A DNA stretch of 16,186 bases from an uncultured Eubacteriales bacterium (GTDB lineage: Bacteria; Bacillota; Clostridia; Oscillospirales; CAG-272), in NCBI GenBank assembly GCA_934462885.1, contig CAKSJC010000016.1:1-16186 (forward strand). Reading direction: 5' to 3'. The position numbers and the translations under genes are program-made. Positions within the stretch are counted from its first letter, which is position 1. Every line of letters begins with the position of its first letter. Below are positions 1 through 6,797 of this stretch, piece after piece. The notes under the pieces were generated by a model. The model was not told where the DNA came from. It ran no database searches and was given only the letters and a program-made list of their open reading frames with translations.

Positions 1-1
1 C

Positions 2-913
2 GGTAAAGCTCTTGCGGAATTCGGTGCAATATATGATAATTTGGTAGTTCTGGACGCGGATCTCGCTGCGGCTACCAAAACCGGTGTGTTCAAAAAGGCT
101 TTCCCCGATAGATTTTTTGACTGCGGTATCGCTGAAAACAATATGATGTGCGTTGCTGCGGGACTTTCACTTTGCGGAAAGATTCCTTTTGCTTCTACAT
201 TTGCAATGTTTGCGGCCGGAAGAAGCTACGAGCAGATCAGAAACTCTATCGGTTATCCTCATCTAAATGTAAAGATAGGAGCAACGCACGCAGGAATCAC
301 GGTAGGTGAAGACGGCGCTACACACCAGTGCTGCGAAGATATCGCGCTTATGCGCGCCATCCCCGGCATGGTAGTAATCAATCCTGCTGACGGCGTGGAA
401 ACAAGACTTGCAGTTAAAGCTGCTATCGAGCATAAGGGACCGGTTTATCTCCGCTTCGGAAGAATGGCTGTACCGAATGTGTTCGATGATACGTATGAAT
501 TTAAGATCGGCAAGGGCGTAAAACTGGCTGACGGTACTGACGTTGCTATTTTTGCAACCGGCATTGAAGTTGAGCAGGCTCTTCTTGCAAGACATATGCT
601 TGAGGTTGACGGAATTTCCGCTTCCGTTGTAAATATTTCGACGATCAAGCCTCTTGACCGTGATATCGTTGTAAAAGAAGCCGCAAAATGCGGCGCTGTG
701 GTTACCTGCGAAGAGCACAGCATCATAGGCGGCCTTGGCTCCGCCGTTTGCGAGTGCCTTTCCGAGCATTATCCTGTCCCCGTATTCCGCATAGGTATCA
801 GAGACGAATTCGGACGCAGCGGTCCCGCAAAAGAACTTATAAATTACTTCGGACTTGACGCTCAAAAGATTTATTACGCCGCAGTTGACGCAATAAACGC
901 GAAAAAGAAATAA
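2..913 (+). CDS. Transketolase, C-terminal subunit (5' end cut by window edge)
   Basis: This is the second half of a split transketolase, which moves two-carbon ketol units between sugar phosphates in the non-oxidative pentose phosphate pathway together with a separate N-terminal, thiamine-diphosphate-binding subunit. The frame is open from base 2; the visible protein begins GKALAEFG, so by comparison with the family only about ten residues are missing. The pyrimidine-binding domain comes first and carries the GIAENN motif (bases 125-142), whose glutamate (134-136) is the usual activator of the thiamine ring. A C-terminal transketolase domain follows, with the typical THAGITVGEDGATHQ stretch around bases 281-330. 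The N-terminal subunit gene probably lies directly upstream, outside the window. A 1-deoxyxylulose-5-phosphate synthase-like protein is less likely because the protein is a stand-alone half. The gene ends just before a strong hairpin terminator. Confidence 0.93.
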   Translation, partial: GKALAEFGAIYDNLVVLDADLAAATKTGVFKKAFPDRFFDCGIAENNMMCVAAGLSLCGKIPFASTFAMFAAGRSYEQIRNSIGYPHLNVKIGATHAGITVGEDGATHQCCEDIALMRAIPGMVVINPADGVETRLAVKAAIEHKGPVYLRFGRMAVPNVFDDTYEFKIGKGVKLADGTDVAIFATGIEVEQALLARHMLEVDGISASVVNISTIKPLDRDIVVKEAAKCGAVVTCEEHSIIGGLGSAVCECLSEHYPVPVFRIGIRDEFGRSGPAKELINYFGLDAQKIYYAAVDAINAKKK

Positions 914-920
914 AAATATA

Positions 921-954
921 AAACCGTGAGCTTTTTGAAAAACTCACGGTTTTT
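921..954. terminator. Bidirectional rho-independent terminator after the transketolase
   Basis: A 10-bp perfect stem (AAACCGTGAG at 921-930 pairing with 943-952) with an A/T-rich loop is followed by a T run on the + strand. On the minus strand it is followed by the complement of 901-920, which is also T-rich. It can therefore end the transketolase transcript and, from the other side, the coaW/FGGY kinase transcript. Confidence 0.85.
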
Positions 955-979
955 GACTCGGTTTATTGTTTATAGAGGT

Positions 980-1007
980 ACGCCCCGAACGCAAGTGTTC
1001 GGGGCGT
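980..1007. terminator. GC-rich hairpin between convergent genes
   Basis: An 11-bp perfect stem (980-990 with 997-1007, core CGCCCCGAAC) encloses a 6-nt loop. It is followed on the + strand only by TTAATATATT and on the minus strand by no T run, so it is a weaker terminator by the usual rules. It lies between the two convergent genes and may act with the hairpin at 921-954, or protect 3' ends from exonucleases. Confidence 0.55.
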
Positions 1008-1034
1008 TTAATATATTTACGCTTTTTCCGCTTT

Positions 1035-2606
1035 TTATCTGATCTCGGCGGCTGTTTTCTCCACTGACAGATATTTTTTATATTTGTCAAAGTATTTTTC
1101 AAAGCCTGCAACGTCGTTTTTGTCGGGATATTCGGTGACGCATTCGGAGTTATTGAATACCTCGCGCGTGAGATACGACGAAAGATCGTCTCCCGGAAGC
1201 TTTTTTATCATATATTCCGCGAGAAGCGCCATACCCCAAGCGCCTCCCTCTCCGGCTGTCTCCGTAACTGTGACGGGTGTGTTAAGCGCTCCGGCGAGGA
1301 GCTTTTGCGCACATCCCTTTATCTTGAATAATCCTCCGTGCGCGAGAATATTGTAAGGCTTTATTTTTTCTTTTTCAGAAAGAAGATCCATTCCCATTCT
1401 AAGTACCGACATGGCAGAATAAAGGTGGCATCTCGCAAAATTTGCGAGGCTGAATGACGAACCGTTTGGACGGAGAAACAACGGAAGTCCCATATCTATA
1501 CCTACAAATTCTTCGCTTGAGCAGTAGTTATAAGAAACAAGTCCGCCGCAATCAGCGTCACCTTCCATAGCTTTTTTATAGAAGAGCGAATACTGCTCGG
1601 TTTTTGAGAATTTTTTTCCTACCGATTCGTAAGCCTCGGAGAAAAGTTTTACCCATGAATCGATATCCGTGGTGCAGGTGCTGGCATGTACCATAGCTAC
1701 CGGCAAGCCCGACGGGGTTACAACGGAGTCGATATTTCGGTATGCCGACAAAAGATTTTTTTCAAGGATGAGCATTGAAAAAATACTTGTACCGGCTGAA
1801 ACGTTTCCCTGACCCGGCGAAAGAGTGTTAGTTGATACAAGACCTGTCGCGCCGTCTCCTTCAGGCGGACATAGCGGGATTCCCGACATAAGCTTTCCTG
1901 TGGGATCAAGTAAAAGCGCGCCTTCTTTTGTGAGATATCCGCCGCATTTCCCGGCAGGGATGGGTCGCGGGAGAATATCCTCTATCTTAAAGTTTATACC
2001 ATGCTCAGATATTAAAGAGTTAAATTTGTCAAGCATGGCTCGGTTGTAATAGAGTGTGGCAGAGTCTATCGGGAACATCCCCGATGCGTCTCCTATACCG
2101 ATTATTTTCTCACCTGTGAGAAGATAGTGTATGTATCCCGAAAGCGTCGTAATAAACGCAACGCGGTTTACACTTTTTCCTCGTAAAAGTATGTCGTCAT
2201 AGAGATGGGAAACGCTCCAACGCTGAGGAATGTTAAAACAAAATAACTCTGTCAAATAGTCGGCGGCACGTCCGGTTGTAGAGTTTCTCCATGTACGAAA
2301 AGGCACCAGAAGCTCATTACCGTTGTCAAAAGGAAGATATCCGTGCATCATCGCGGAAATACCTATACTGCCGGGAGAAGTGAGAGGTTCATTGTGTTTT
2401 TCCTCAAAGCGTGCGGAAAGTAGCGCAAAACATTCGCGTACTCCGCGCACGGCGTCTGAGAGATCATAAGTCCAATATCCGTTTTCAAATCGGTTTTCCC
2501 ATTCAAAAGAGCCGTCCGCCTCTGTAAGATGATTTTCATCTGTAAGAACCGCCTTTATTCTTGTAGAGCCGAGTTCTATCCCGAGAGTCAGCTTTGTCTG
2601 ATCCAT
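1035..2606 (-). CDS. FGGY-family carbohydrate kinase (L-ribulokinase/xylulokinase-like)
   Basis: A 523-residue cytoplasmic ATP-dependent sugar kinase of the FGGY family, of normal family length. The N-terminal phosphate loop reads GIELGSTRIKAV (residues 9-20), with Glu where classical members have Asp. ISAMMHGY near residue 85 matches the QMHG sugar-site motif of xylulokinases. PPEGDGATG holds the expected catalytic Asp, and HGGLFKIKG plus GEGGAWGMAL near the C-terminus form the nucleotide-binding half. From memory, the ELGSTRIKAV, MMHGY and VPFRTWRN signatures resemble a Bacteroides/Clostridia subgroup linked with L-arabinose use, so L-ribulose is a reasonable substrate guess; D-xylulose is the alternative. 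No isomerase or epimerase is nearby to decide. The start is supported by AGGAG just upstream. It lies 40 bp behind coaW and is probably transcribed from the coaW promoter. Confidence 0.88.
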   Translation of the reverse strand: MDQTKLTLGIELGSTRIKAVLTDENHLTEADGSFEWENRFENGYWTYDLSDAVRGVRECFALLSARFEEKHNEPLTSPGSIGISAMMHGYLPFDNGNELLVPFRTWRNSTTGRAADYLTELFCFNIPQRWSVSHLYDDILLRGKSVNRVAFITTLSGYIHYLLTGEKIIGIGDASGMFPIDSATLYYNRAMLDKFNSLISEHGINFKIEDILPRPIPAGKCGGYLTKEGALLLDPTGKLMSGIPLCPPEGDGATGLVSTNTLSPGQGNVSAGTSIFSMLILEKNLLSAYRNIDSVVTPSGLPVAMVHASTCTTDIDSWVKLFSEAYESVGKKFSKTEQYSLFYKKAMEGDADCGGLVSYNYCSSEEFVGIDMGLPLFLRPNGSSFSLANFARCHLYSAMSVLRMGMDLLSEKEKIKPYNILAHGGLFKIKGCAQKLLAGALNTPVTVTETAGEGGAWGMALLAEYMIKKLPGDDLSSYLTREVFNNSECVTEYPDKNDVAGFEKYFDKYKKYLSVEKTAAEIR

Positions 2607-2646
2607 TTCAGTCTCCTAATCTTCCGCTGTAGATCTTTATCTTTTA

Positions 2647-3492
2647 TTAACCTGCGCATCCTGCGAGAGCGGCGCCGATAACGGTTCCGTAGCGCGAATT
2701 ATTCGGAATGATGAAATTCATCGAGAACATTTTGTTCAGCGTGCCGAAAATACTCTCAGCCTGTTCGACGCCGGAGAGGTTGCCGGTTAGAACAATGTCG
2801 GATATTTCGTAATTTCTTGCGGCAAAGATAGAAACCATACCGATAGTCTCAAAAACCATATTAATTATTCCGAGCGCAATATCGCTTTTTGTCGCAAGAT
2901 CGCTGATGCTTCCGAAATTTGATGCGGTCATTATATCTCCAAATCCCGGAACAATATCCTGTTTTGTTATATCGGTGATTTTTAAATCTACTTTGTCAAG
3001 AGAACCGTTTCTCGCAAGCGCTGAGATGTGATCTACGTTATCCATTGAAAGAAGTTTTTTTGAAAGTCCGACAAGCGTGCCTCCGCCGATTCCGGTACCG
3101 CCGAGATATTTAGGGTCGTCGCCTTTTTTGGCGTAAACGAGCGCGGTGCCTGTGCCGCAGCTTGCGATTATAGCACGCTCAAGCCCTGAAAGATAAAGCC
3201 CTCCAAGTCCTATCGCCTTGAATTCTTCAATGGTTTGGCAGGGAAGTTCGTATATCGGACGCGTCATGTAAGAGCTTCCGGCTCCCGTTACCATTACTTT
3301 TTTTATATTTTCGAGGGAATAAGAATGTATATCCAGAAATTTTCCAAACGCTCCGTATACTGACGTTATAGGATCGGTCGCGCGAACAAAAATCGGATCA
3401 ATCAACTCAAATTTGCTTTCTTTTTCCTCGAAGCCGACAATTTTTGTTGTGCTTCCGCCGATATCTATTCCGATAATTATATTTTTTTTCAT
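2647..3492 (-). CDS. coaW: Type II pantothenate kinase
   Basis: This gene encodes a 281-residue kinase of the type II (eukaryote-like, Fumble family) pantothenate kinases, which phosphorylate pantothenate in the first step of coenzyme A synthesis. The ASKHA fold is visible: phosphate loop GIDIGGSTTK (residues 8-17), VTGAGSSYM (about 68-76), an acidic EEF (about 89-91) where the family keeps its catalytic glutamate, SCGTGTALVY and the glycine-rich GGTGIGGGTLVG. Length is close to Staphylococcus CoaW. The reading frame is open further upstream to 3555, but that stretch holds the promoter. The ATG at 3492 has an AAAGGGAAG ribosome binding site and gives the normal family N-terminus MKKNIIIGID. 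It is the first gene of a two-gene transcript with the FGGY kinase. A BadF/BadG-type ATPase is a less likely alternative. Confidence 0.88.
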   Translation of the reverse strand: MKKNIIIGIDIGGSTTKIVGFEEKESKFELIDPIFVRATDPITSVYGAFGKFLDIHSYSLENIKKVMVTGAGSSYMTRPIYELPCQTIEEFKAIGLGGLYLSGLERAIIASCGTGTALVYAKKGDDPKYLGGTGIGGGTLVGLSKKLLSMDNVDHISALARNGSLDKVDLKITDITKQDIVPGFGDIMTASNFGSISDLATKSDIALGIINMVFETIGMVSIFAARNYEISDIVLTGNLSGVEQAESIFGTLNKMFSMNFIIPNNSRYGTVIGAALAGCAG

Positions 3493-3526
3493 ACATGCTT
3501 CCCTTTGATGTTGTTTATTTAAGGTC

Positions 3527-3555
3527 AGTATACCACAGCTTCCCGTCAAAATCAA
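3527..3555 (-). promoter_or_regulatory. SigA promoter for coaW-FGGY kinase
   Basis: On the minus strand, TTGATT (3555-3550) is separated by exactly 17 bp from TATACT (3532-3527), and a TGG directly before the -10 gives an extended -10. The expected transcription start near 3520 leaves a short leader of about 28 nt before the ATG at 3492, which supports the shorter coaW start. Confidence 0.7.
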
Positions 3556-3610
3556 TATAACTGCAAATCAAAACAGCGAAAATAAACGAAACCGACGCTT
3601 CAAATAATTT

Positions 3611-3642
3611 TTTGTAACATTATAATTTGTAATAATTTGTAA
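3611..3642 (+). repeat. Short direct repeats upstream of the GH27 promoter
   Basis: TAATTTGTAA occurs twice in perfect tandem (3623-3632 and 3633-3642). A third, shorter TTTGTAA copy lies at 3611-3617. The 10-bp period would put the copies on one face of the helix, about 40 bp upstream of the GH27 -35 box. This could be an activator site or simply an A/T-rich upstream element. Confidence 0.4.
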
Positions 3643-3682
3643 TTTTTTATTGAAGCATTAATCTGAACGCATATTTTTTGTG

Positions 3683-3711
3683 TTGACAAACGGTATGGAA
3701 AATGGTAATAT
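3683..3711 (+). promoter_or_regulatory. SigA promoter for the GH27 operon
   Basis: A perfect TTGACA (3683-3688) and TAATAT (3706-3711) are separated by 17 bp, with TG at 3703-3704 giving an extended -10. Transcription should start near 3718, leaving a leader of roughly 150 nt before the ATG at 3871. That is long for this window and consistent with leader-level control. Confidence 0.8.
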
Positions 3712-3720
3712 TAAACTGCG

Positions 3721-3744
3721 TTGATACAAAAAACTTTGTATCAA
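3721..3744. promoter_or_regulatory. Perfect inverted repeat at the GH27 transcription start (candidate operator)
   Basis: TTGATACAAA (3721-3730), a 4-nt spacer and TTTGTATCAA (3735-3744) form a perfect 10-bp inverted repeat a few bases after the expected transcription start. This is the classic position for a repressor operator. The stem is A/T-rich with no proper T tail, which argues against a terminator. No regulator gene is present in the window, so the binding protein is unknown. As RNA it could also form a 5'-end stabilising hairpin. Confidence 0.6.
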
Positions 3745-3778
3745 TTTCGATATTGCTTTGAATTTTTATTTTTGTTTT

Positions 3779-3824
3779 GAACTATGTAAAAACATGACGC
3801 CGCATAGTTCGGCGCATTATTTTT
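3779..3824 (+). promoter_or_regulatory. Leader with competing hairpins (possible attenuator)
   Basis: Two overlapping stems are visible. One pairs GAACTATG (3779-3786) with CATAGTTC (3803-3810). The other pairs CGCCG (3798-3802, extended by ATG at 3794-3796 past a bulged A) with CGGCG(CAT) (3810-3817), and is followed by TATTTTT. The second looks like a small intrinsic terminator. The first uses up its loop and one stem base, so the two should exclude each other, as in a terminator/antiterminator switch. The stems are short and no known riboswitch class is recognised. Confidence 0.4.
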
Positions 3825-3870
3825 CCCTTGCAGTGAGAGGGGTATATGTCATAAAAAGGAGGCATGAAAA

Positions 3871-4992
3871 ATGCTTGCAAAAACACCTCCTATGGGTTGG
3901 AACTCATGGAACACTTTCGGTCCGGATGTAAATGAAAAGGTTATACGCGATACCGCGGATACATTTGTGGAAAAAGGCTTGAAAGACGCCGGATATGAGT
4001 ATATTGTCATAGACGATTTTTGGTCGTTGAGAGATCGCGATGAGAACGGGCGTCTTGTTCCGGATCCGAAGAAATTCCCATCCGGAATGAAAGCTCTTGC
4101 TGATTATGTTCATTCGAAAGGTTTGAAGATCGGTATTTATTCGTGCGCCGGAACAAGAACTTGCGGAAATTTCCCCGGTTCGTTCGGGCATGAATTTGTG
4201 GATGCGGAAACGTTTGCAAAATGGGAAATGGATTTCTTGAAATATGACTATTGTTACAAGCCGAAAACCGCCGACGGATCTCTTCTGTATAACAGAATGG
4301 GCATGGCGCTTAAGGCTACGGGACGCGAGATACTTTTCTCAGCATGCAGCTGGGGAGCTGACGAAACAGAAAAATGGGTACGTTCCACAGGCGCGCATAT
4401 GTACCGTTCTACGGGAGATATAAGCGACAGCTTCGCAAGCTTTAAGGATATTGCAGCAAGTCAGATAAAAATGCTCAATTATTCAATGCCCGGATGCTTC
4501 AACGATCCGGATATGCTTATCTGCGGTATGCACGGAAACGGGAATGTAGGAAAAAGGGGATGCACCGATACCGAATATCGCATGCATTTTGCCCTTTGGT
4601 GCATGATGCAGGCGCCGCTGATAATAGGCGGAGATATTTGCAGCATGGATGAATATAACTTAAATCTTCTGAAAAACAAGGAGCTTATCGCAATAAACCA
4701 GGACTCGGAAGCACGTCCTCCTATGGAACTCAGCGATTCTCTCTATTATCCCACACTGTTCAAACACCTTTCGGGAGGAGAGTACGCTATCGGTCTTTTC
4801 AACTTTACCGATATTCTCCGCTCAAGAAGATTTGACTTCTTTGACATAGGTTTGGCGGTAGAGTCCGGTTATGGATTCATTCTGCACGATATCTTTACCG
4901 GAGAAGAAAGCGGACCTTACTTCGAATATCTTGATTTGCCGGTAAATCCTCACGACTGCAGAGTATTCCGGGCTAAACTCATAAAAAAATAA
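3871..4992 (+). CDS. GH27 alpha-galactosidase-like glycosidase 1
   Basis: A 373-residue retaining glycosidase of family GH27, cytoplasmic as no signal peptide is present. GH27 is mostly alpha-galactosidases, but also alpha-N-acetylgalactosaminidases and beta-L-arabinopyranosidases. The (beta/alpha)8 barrel motifs are complete: PPMGWNSWN (6-14), IDDFW (47-51), FLKYDYC with nucleophile Asp126, STGDI with acid/base Asp183, PGCFNDPDML, then a small C-terminal beta domain. Phe50 replaces the usual Cys of IDDCW. The loop reading the sugar 2-position is CSWGA (159-163), with Ser160 and Ala163 where alpha-galactosidases such as human GLA have Glu and Leu; human alpha-N-acetylgalactosaminidase has Ser and Ala there. 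AAGGAGG lies 8 nt before the ATG. It is first in the operon. Substrate is therefore uncertain; family assignment is firm. Confidence 0.92.
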   Translation: MLAKTPPMGWNSWNTFGPDVNEKVIRDTADTFVEKGLKDAGYEYIVIDDFWSLRDRDENGRLVPDPKKFPSGMKALADYVHSKGLKIGIYSCAGTRTCGNFPGSFGHEFVDAETFAKWEMDFLKYDYCYKPKTADGSLLYNRMGMALKATGREILFSACSWGADETEKWVRSTGAHMYRSTGDISDSFASFKDIAASQIKMLNYSMPGCFNDPDMLICGMHGNGNVGKRGCTDTEYRMHFALWCMMQAPLIIGGDICSMDEYNLNLLKNKELIAINQDSEARPPMELSDSLYYPTLFKHLSGGEYAIGLFNFTDILRSRRFDFFDIGLAVESGYGFILHDIFTGEESGPYFEYLDLPVNPHDCRVFRAKLIKK

Positions 4993-5025
4993 AACAAACT
5001 TTAAGAAATATTAAGGAGAAAAGAT

Positions 5026-6153
5026 ATGCTTTCTCAAAGACCTCCAATGGGTTGGAACTCGTGGAACACATTCGGAAATGAGGTTTGTGACCGCGTTATA
5101 CGCGATACCGCAGACGCTTTTATTGAAAAAGGACTGAAGGACGCGGGATATGAATATGTCGTTATTGACGACTGCTGGTCTCTTCATCACAGAGACGAAA
5201 ACGGACACCTTGTGGCAGACCCTGAAAAATTCCCGCACGGAATGAAATCAGTTGCAGATTATGTTCACTCAAAAGGACTGAAGTTCGGTATGTATTCCTG
5301 CGCCGGAACAATGACCTGTGCCGGAAGACCGTCTTCGTTTGAACATGAATTCGAGGACGCAAAGCAGTTTGCCGATTGGGGAGTAGACTTCCTCAAATAC
5401 GACTATTGCTACAAACCCGATTCCGCAAACGGTCCTCTTCTTTACAACAGAATGAGCATGGCGCTCAAGGCTACCGGACGAGAAATTCTCTTCTCGGCTT
5501 GCAACTGGGGAATTGACGAAACTGAAAACTGGATACGTTCTACGGGTGCGCATATGTACCGCTCTACCGGAGATATAAGCGACAGTTTTACAAGCTTCAA
5601 GAATATCGCAATGAGCCAGATAGATAAGAAAAAGCTTCCGTATTCCGGTCCGGGATGTTATAACGATGTGGATATGCTTATCTGCGGTATGCACGACAAA
5701 GGAAATGTCGCAAGCGGCGGATGCACGGATAGTGAGTACCGTATGCACTTTGCACTTTGGTGCATGATGCAGTCTCCTCTCATGATAGGCGGAGACATAT
5801 GCAATATGGATGATTTTAACCTTAAACTCTTAAAAAACAAGGAATTGATCGCAATAGACCGGGATGAAGAAGCGCGTCCTCCGCTCAGACTCGGAAATGA
5901 TTCCTGTCCGATACTGTTTAAACATCTTTCGGGCGGAGAATACGCCATCGCGTTCTTCAACTTCAATAATGATCACTCCCGCGAGGTCGTTCTCAATTTC
6001 TATGATATAGGTCTTAATTACGCATCCGGTTACGGCTTCAATCTTCGTGATATTTTTACAGGAGAAGAAGTCGTTACAACCGACAACTATATGCAAGCAA
6101 AAGTTAATCCCCGCGACTGCAGAATATTCCGCGGAACTCTCGTGAAAAGATGA
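5026..6153 (+). CDS. GH27 alpha-galactosidase-like glycosidase 2
   Basis: A 375-residue paralog of the preceding gene, roughly 70% identical by eye and colinear through the catalytic barrel, so it arose by tandem duplication or joint acquisition. Nucleophile Asp126 (FLKYDYC) and acid/base Asp183 (STGDI) are present, and the normal IDDCW is kept. The 2-position loop is CNWGI (159-163): Asn160 and Ile163 instead of Ser160 and Ala163, and PGCYNDVDML replaces NDPDML. No signal peptide is seen, so it should act in the cytoplasm on imported oligosaccharides. It starts 33 bp after its neighbour with AAGGAG about 8 nt upstream of ATG, and its stop overlaps the next start as ATGA. The different pocket residues suggest a different or broader substrate range than copy 1. 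Confidence 0.92.
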   Translation: MLSQRPPMGWNSWNTFGNEVCDRVIRDTADAFIEKGLKDAGYEYVVIDDCWSLHHRDENGHLVADPEKFPHGMKSVADYVHSKGLKFGMYSCAGTMTCAGRPSSFEHEFEDAKQFADWGVDFLKYDYCYKPDSANGPLLYNRMSMALKATGREILFSACNWGIDETENWIRSTGAHMYRSTGDISDSFTSFKNIAMSQIDKKKLPYSGPGCYNDVDMLICGMHDKGNVASGGCTDSEYRMHFALWCMMQSPLMIGGDICNMDDFNLKLLKNKELIAIDRDEEARPPLRLGNDSCPILFKHLSGGEYAIAFFNFNNDHSREVVLNFYDIGLNYASGYGFNLRDIFTGEEVVTTDNYMQAKVNPRDCRIFRGTLVKR

Positions 6154-6374
6154 CGAAAAAAAATGCTGTGCCGAATGTGCACGGACCTCTTTGCAAAAAA
6201 TGCGGAAGAGAGTTGACTCTTGACGAGATAGGAATCCATAAAAAAATGATAAACCGCGGAGCGACAGATTTTTTCTGTTTGACATGCCTCGCGGAATACA
6301 CGGAAACAACGGAAGAATTTCTTCTTGAGCGTATAGAATACTTCCGCGCCATGGGATGCGTTCTCTTTATATAA
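6150..6374 (+). CDS. Small four-cysteine (zinc-ribbon-like) protein coupled to GH27
   Basis: A 74-residue protein whose ATG overlaps the stop of the second GH27 gene by four bases (ATGA), so it is probably translated by coupling; no strong separate ribosome binding site is seen. It has two CxxC knuckles, CKKC (15-18) and CLTC (43-46), spaced like a zinc ribbon, and an acidic helical C-terminal part (EEFLLERIEYFRAMGC) with one more Cys at 70. No signal peptide or membrane segment is present. I do not recognise a named family. The knuckles suggest metal binding and perhaps a regulatory or protein-contact role, but this is inference. The pattern is too coherent, and the overlap too exact, for a chance frame. 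It closes the GH27 operon. Confidence 0.72.
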   Translation: MTKKNAVPNVHGPLCKKCGRELTLDEIGIHKKMINRGATDFFCLTCLAEYTETTEEFLLERIEYFRAMGCVLFI

Positions 6375-6522
6375 AAATAGCAAGTATGAACTCAGGCGCT
6401 TGTTGAAACGGCTGGTGTGATAAATAATGTCCGCGCGGTGCGAACTCAAAAAAATTTTTTCCGCTGTCTTCTCTCGGGGGATTATAGCTTTATTCTCTCA
6501 TTTTCCGTAATAAAATTTTATG
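6375..6522 (+). other. 3' untranslated stretch of the GH27 operon
   Basis: These 148 bases between the small cysteine gene and the terminator hold no convincing reading frame. I see only an A7-T6 tract around 6450-6462 and no start with a ribosome binding site. With the terminator and next promoter they make up the 420-base gene-free interval before the ligase start at 6795. Confidence 0.4.
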
Positions 6523-6567
6523 AGTGATTGAGGTCTGACTGATTTGTCAGACCTCAATCACTTTTTT
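6523..6567 (+). terminator. Strong rho-independent terminator of the GH27 operon
   Basis: A 16-bp perfect stem (6524-6539 with 6546-6561, core GAGGTCTGAC), extended by one A-T pair, has the 6-nt loop TGATTT and is followed by six T residues. It separates the GH27 operon from the envelope operon promoter just downstream. Confidence 0.93.
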
Positions 6568-6632
6568 ATCCATTTTTCTCTCTTGCTTCTATTGTTCTCT
6601 ATACACACATAAGGAGTTCCGTAAGAACTGTG

Positions 6633-6661
6633 TTGCAATTATGTGGAAAATATGATATAAT
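6633..6661 (+). promoter_or_regulatory. SigA promoter for the envelope polysaccharide operon
   Basis: TTGCAA (6633-6638) and a perfect TATAAT (6656-6661) are 17 bp apart, with TG at 6653-6654 giving an extended -10. Transcription should start near 6668, about 127 nt before the preferred GTG start at 6795. A short inverted repeat, AGTTC-N5-GAACT (6615-6629), lies just upstream of the -35. Confidence 0.75.
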
Positions 6662-6779
6662 TATTCAAAATTAGCTTATACTTATATGTAATTGTTTATC
6701 ATATAGCGTGAAAAACGATGGGAAAAGCATTTGCCGTACGTTAACACACCCTGATGCAATACTTATTCGGTTATGTAGG

Positions 6780-6797
6780 AAAGGAGTACGATTTGTG
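6780..6797 (+). promoter_or_regulatory. Ribosome binding site deciding the ligase start
   Basis: AAAGGAG (6780-6786) sits 8 nt before an in-frame GTG (6795-6797). The earlier in-frame GTG at 6708 has no purine-rich site in front of it, so the shorter start is preferred. Confidence 0.75.

Noticed and set aside
263..865. A 200-codon open frame on the minus strand within the transketolase gene
   Set aside because: It lies wholly opposite a well-conserved coding sequence, has no ribosome binding site, and its translation is not protein-like. The same holds for the long minus-strand frames inside the GH27 genes (for example 5269-5748 and 5830-6309).
3493..3555. N-terminal extension of the pantothenate kinase to 3555
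   Set aside because: This stretch contains a good minus-strand promoter, and the family N-terminus and ribosome binding site fit the ATG at 3492.
3780..3814. H-type pseudoknot from the two GH27 leader stems
   Set aside because: The stems have pseudoknot order, but no nucleotide is left to cross the 7-bp first stem, so both full stems cannot form together; competition is more likely.
6708..6794. Upstream GTG start for the ligase-like gene
   Set aside because: There is no purine-rich site before 6708, while AAAGGAG sits at the right distance before the in-frame GTG at 6795.
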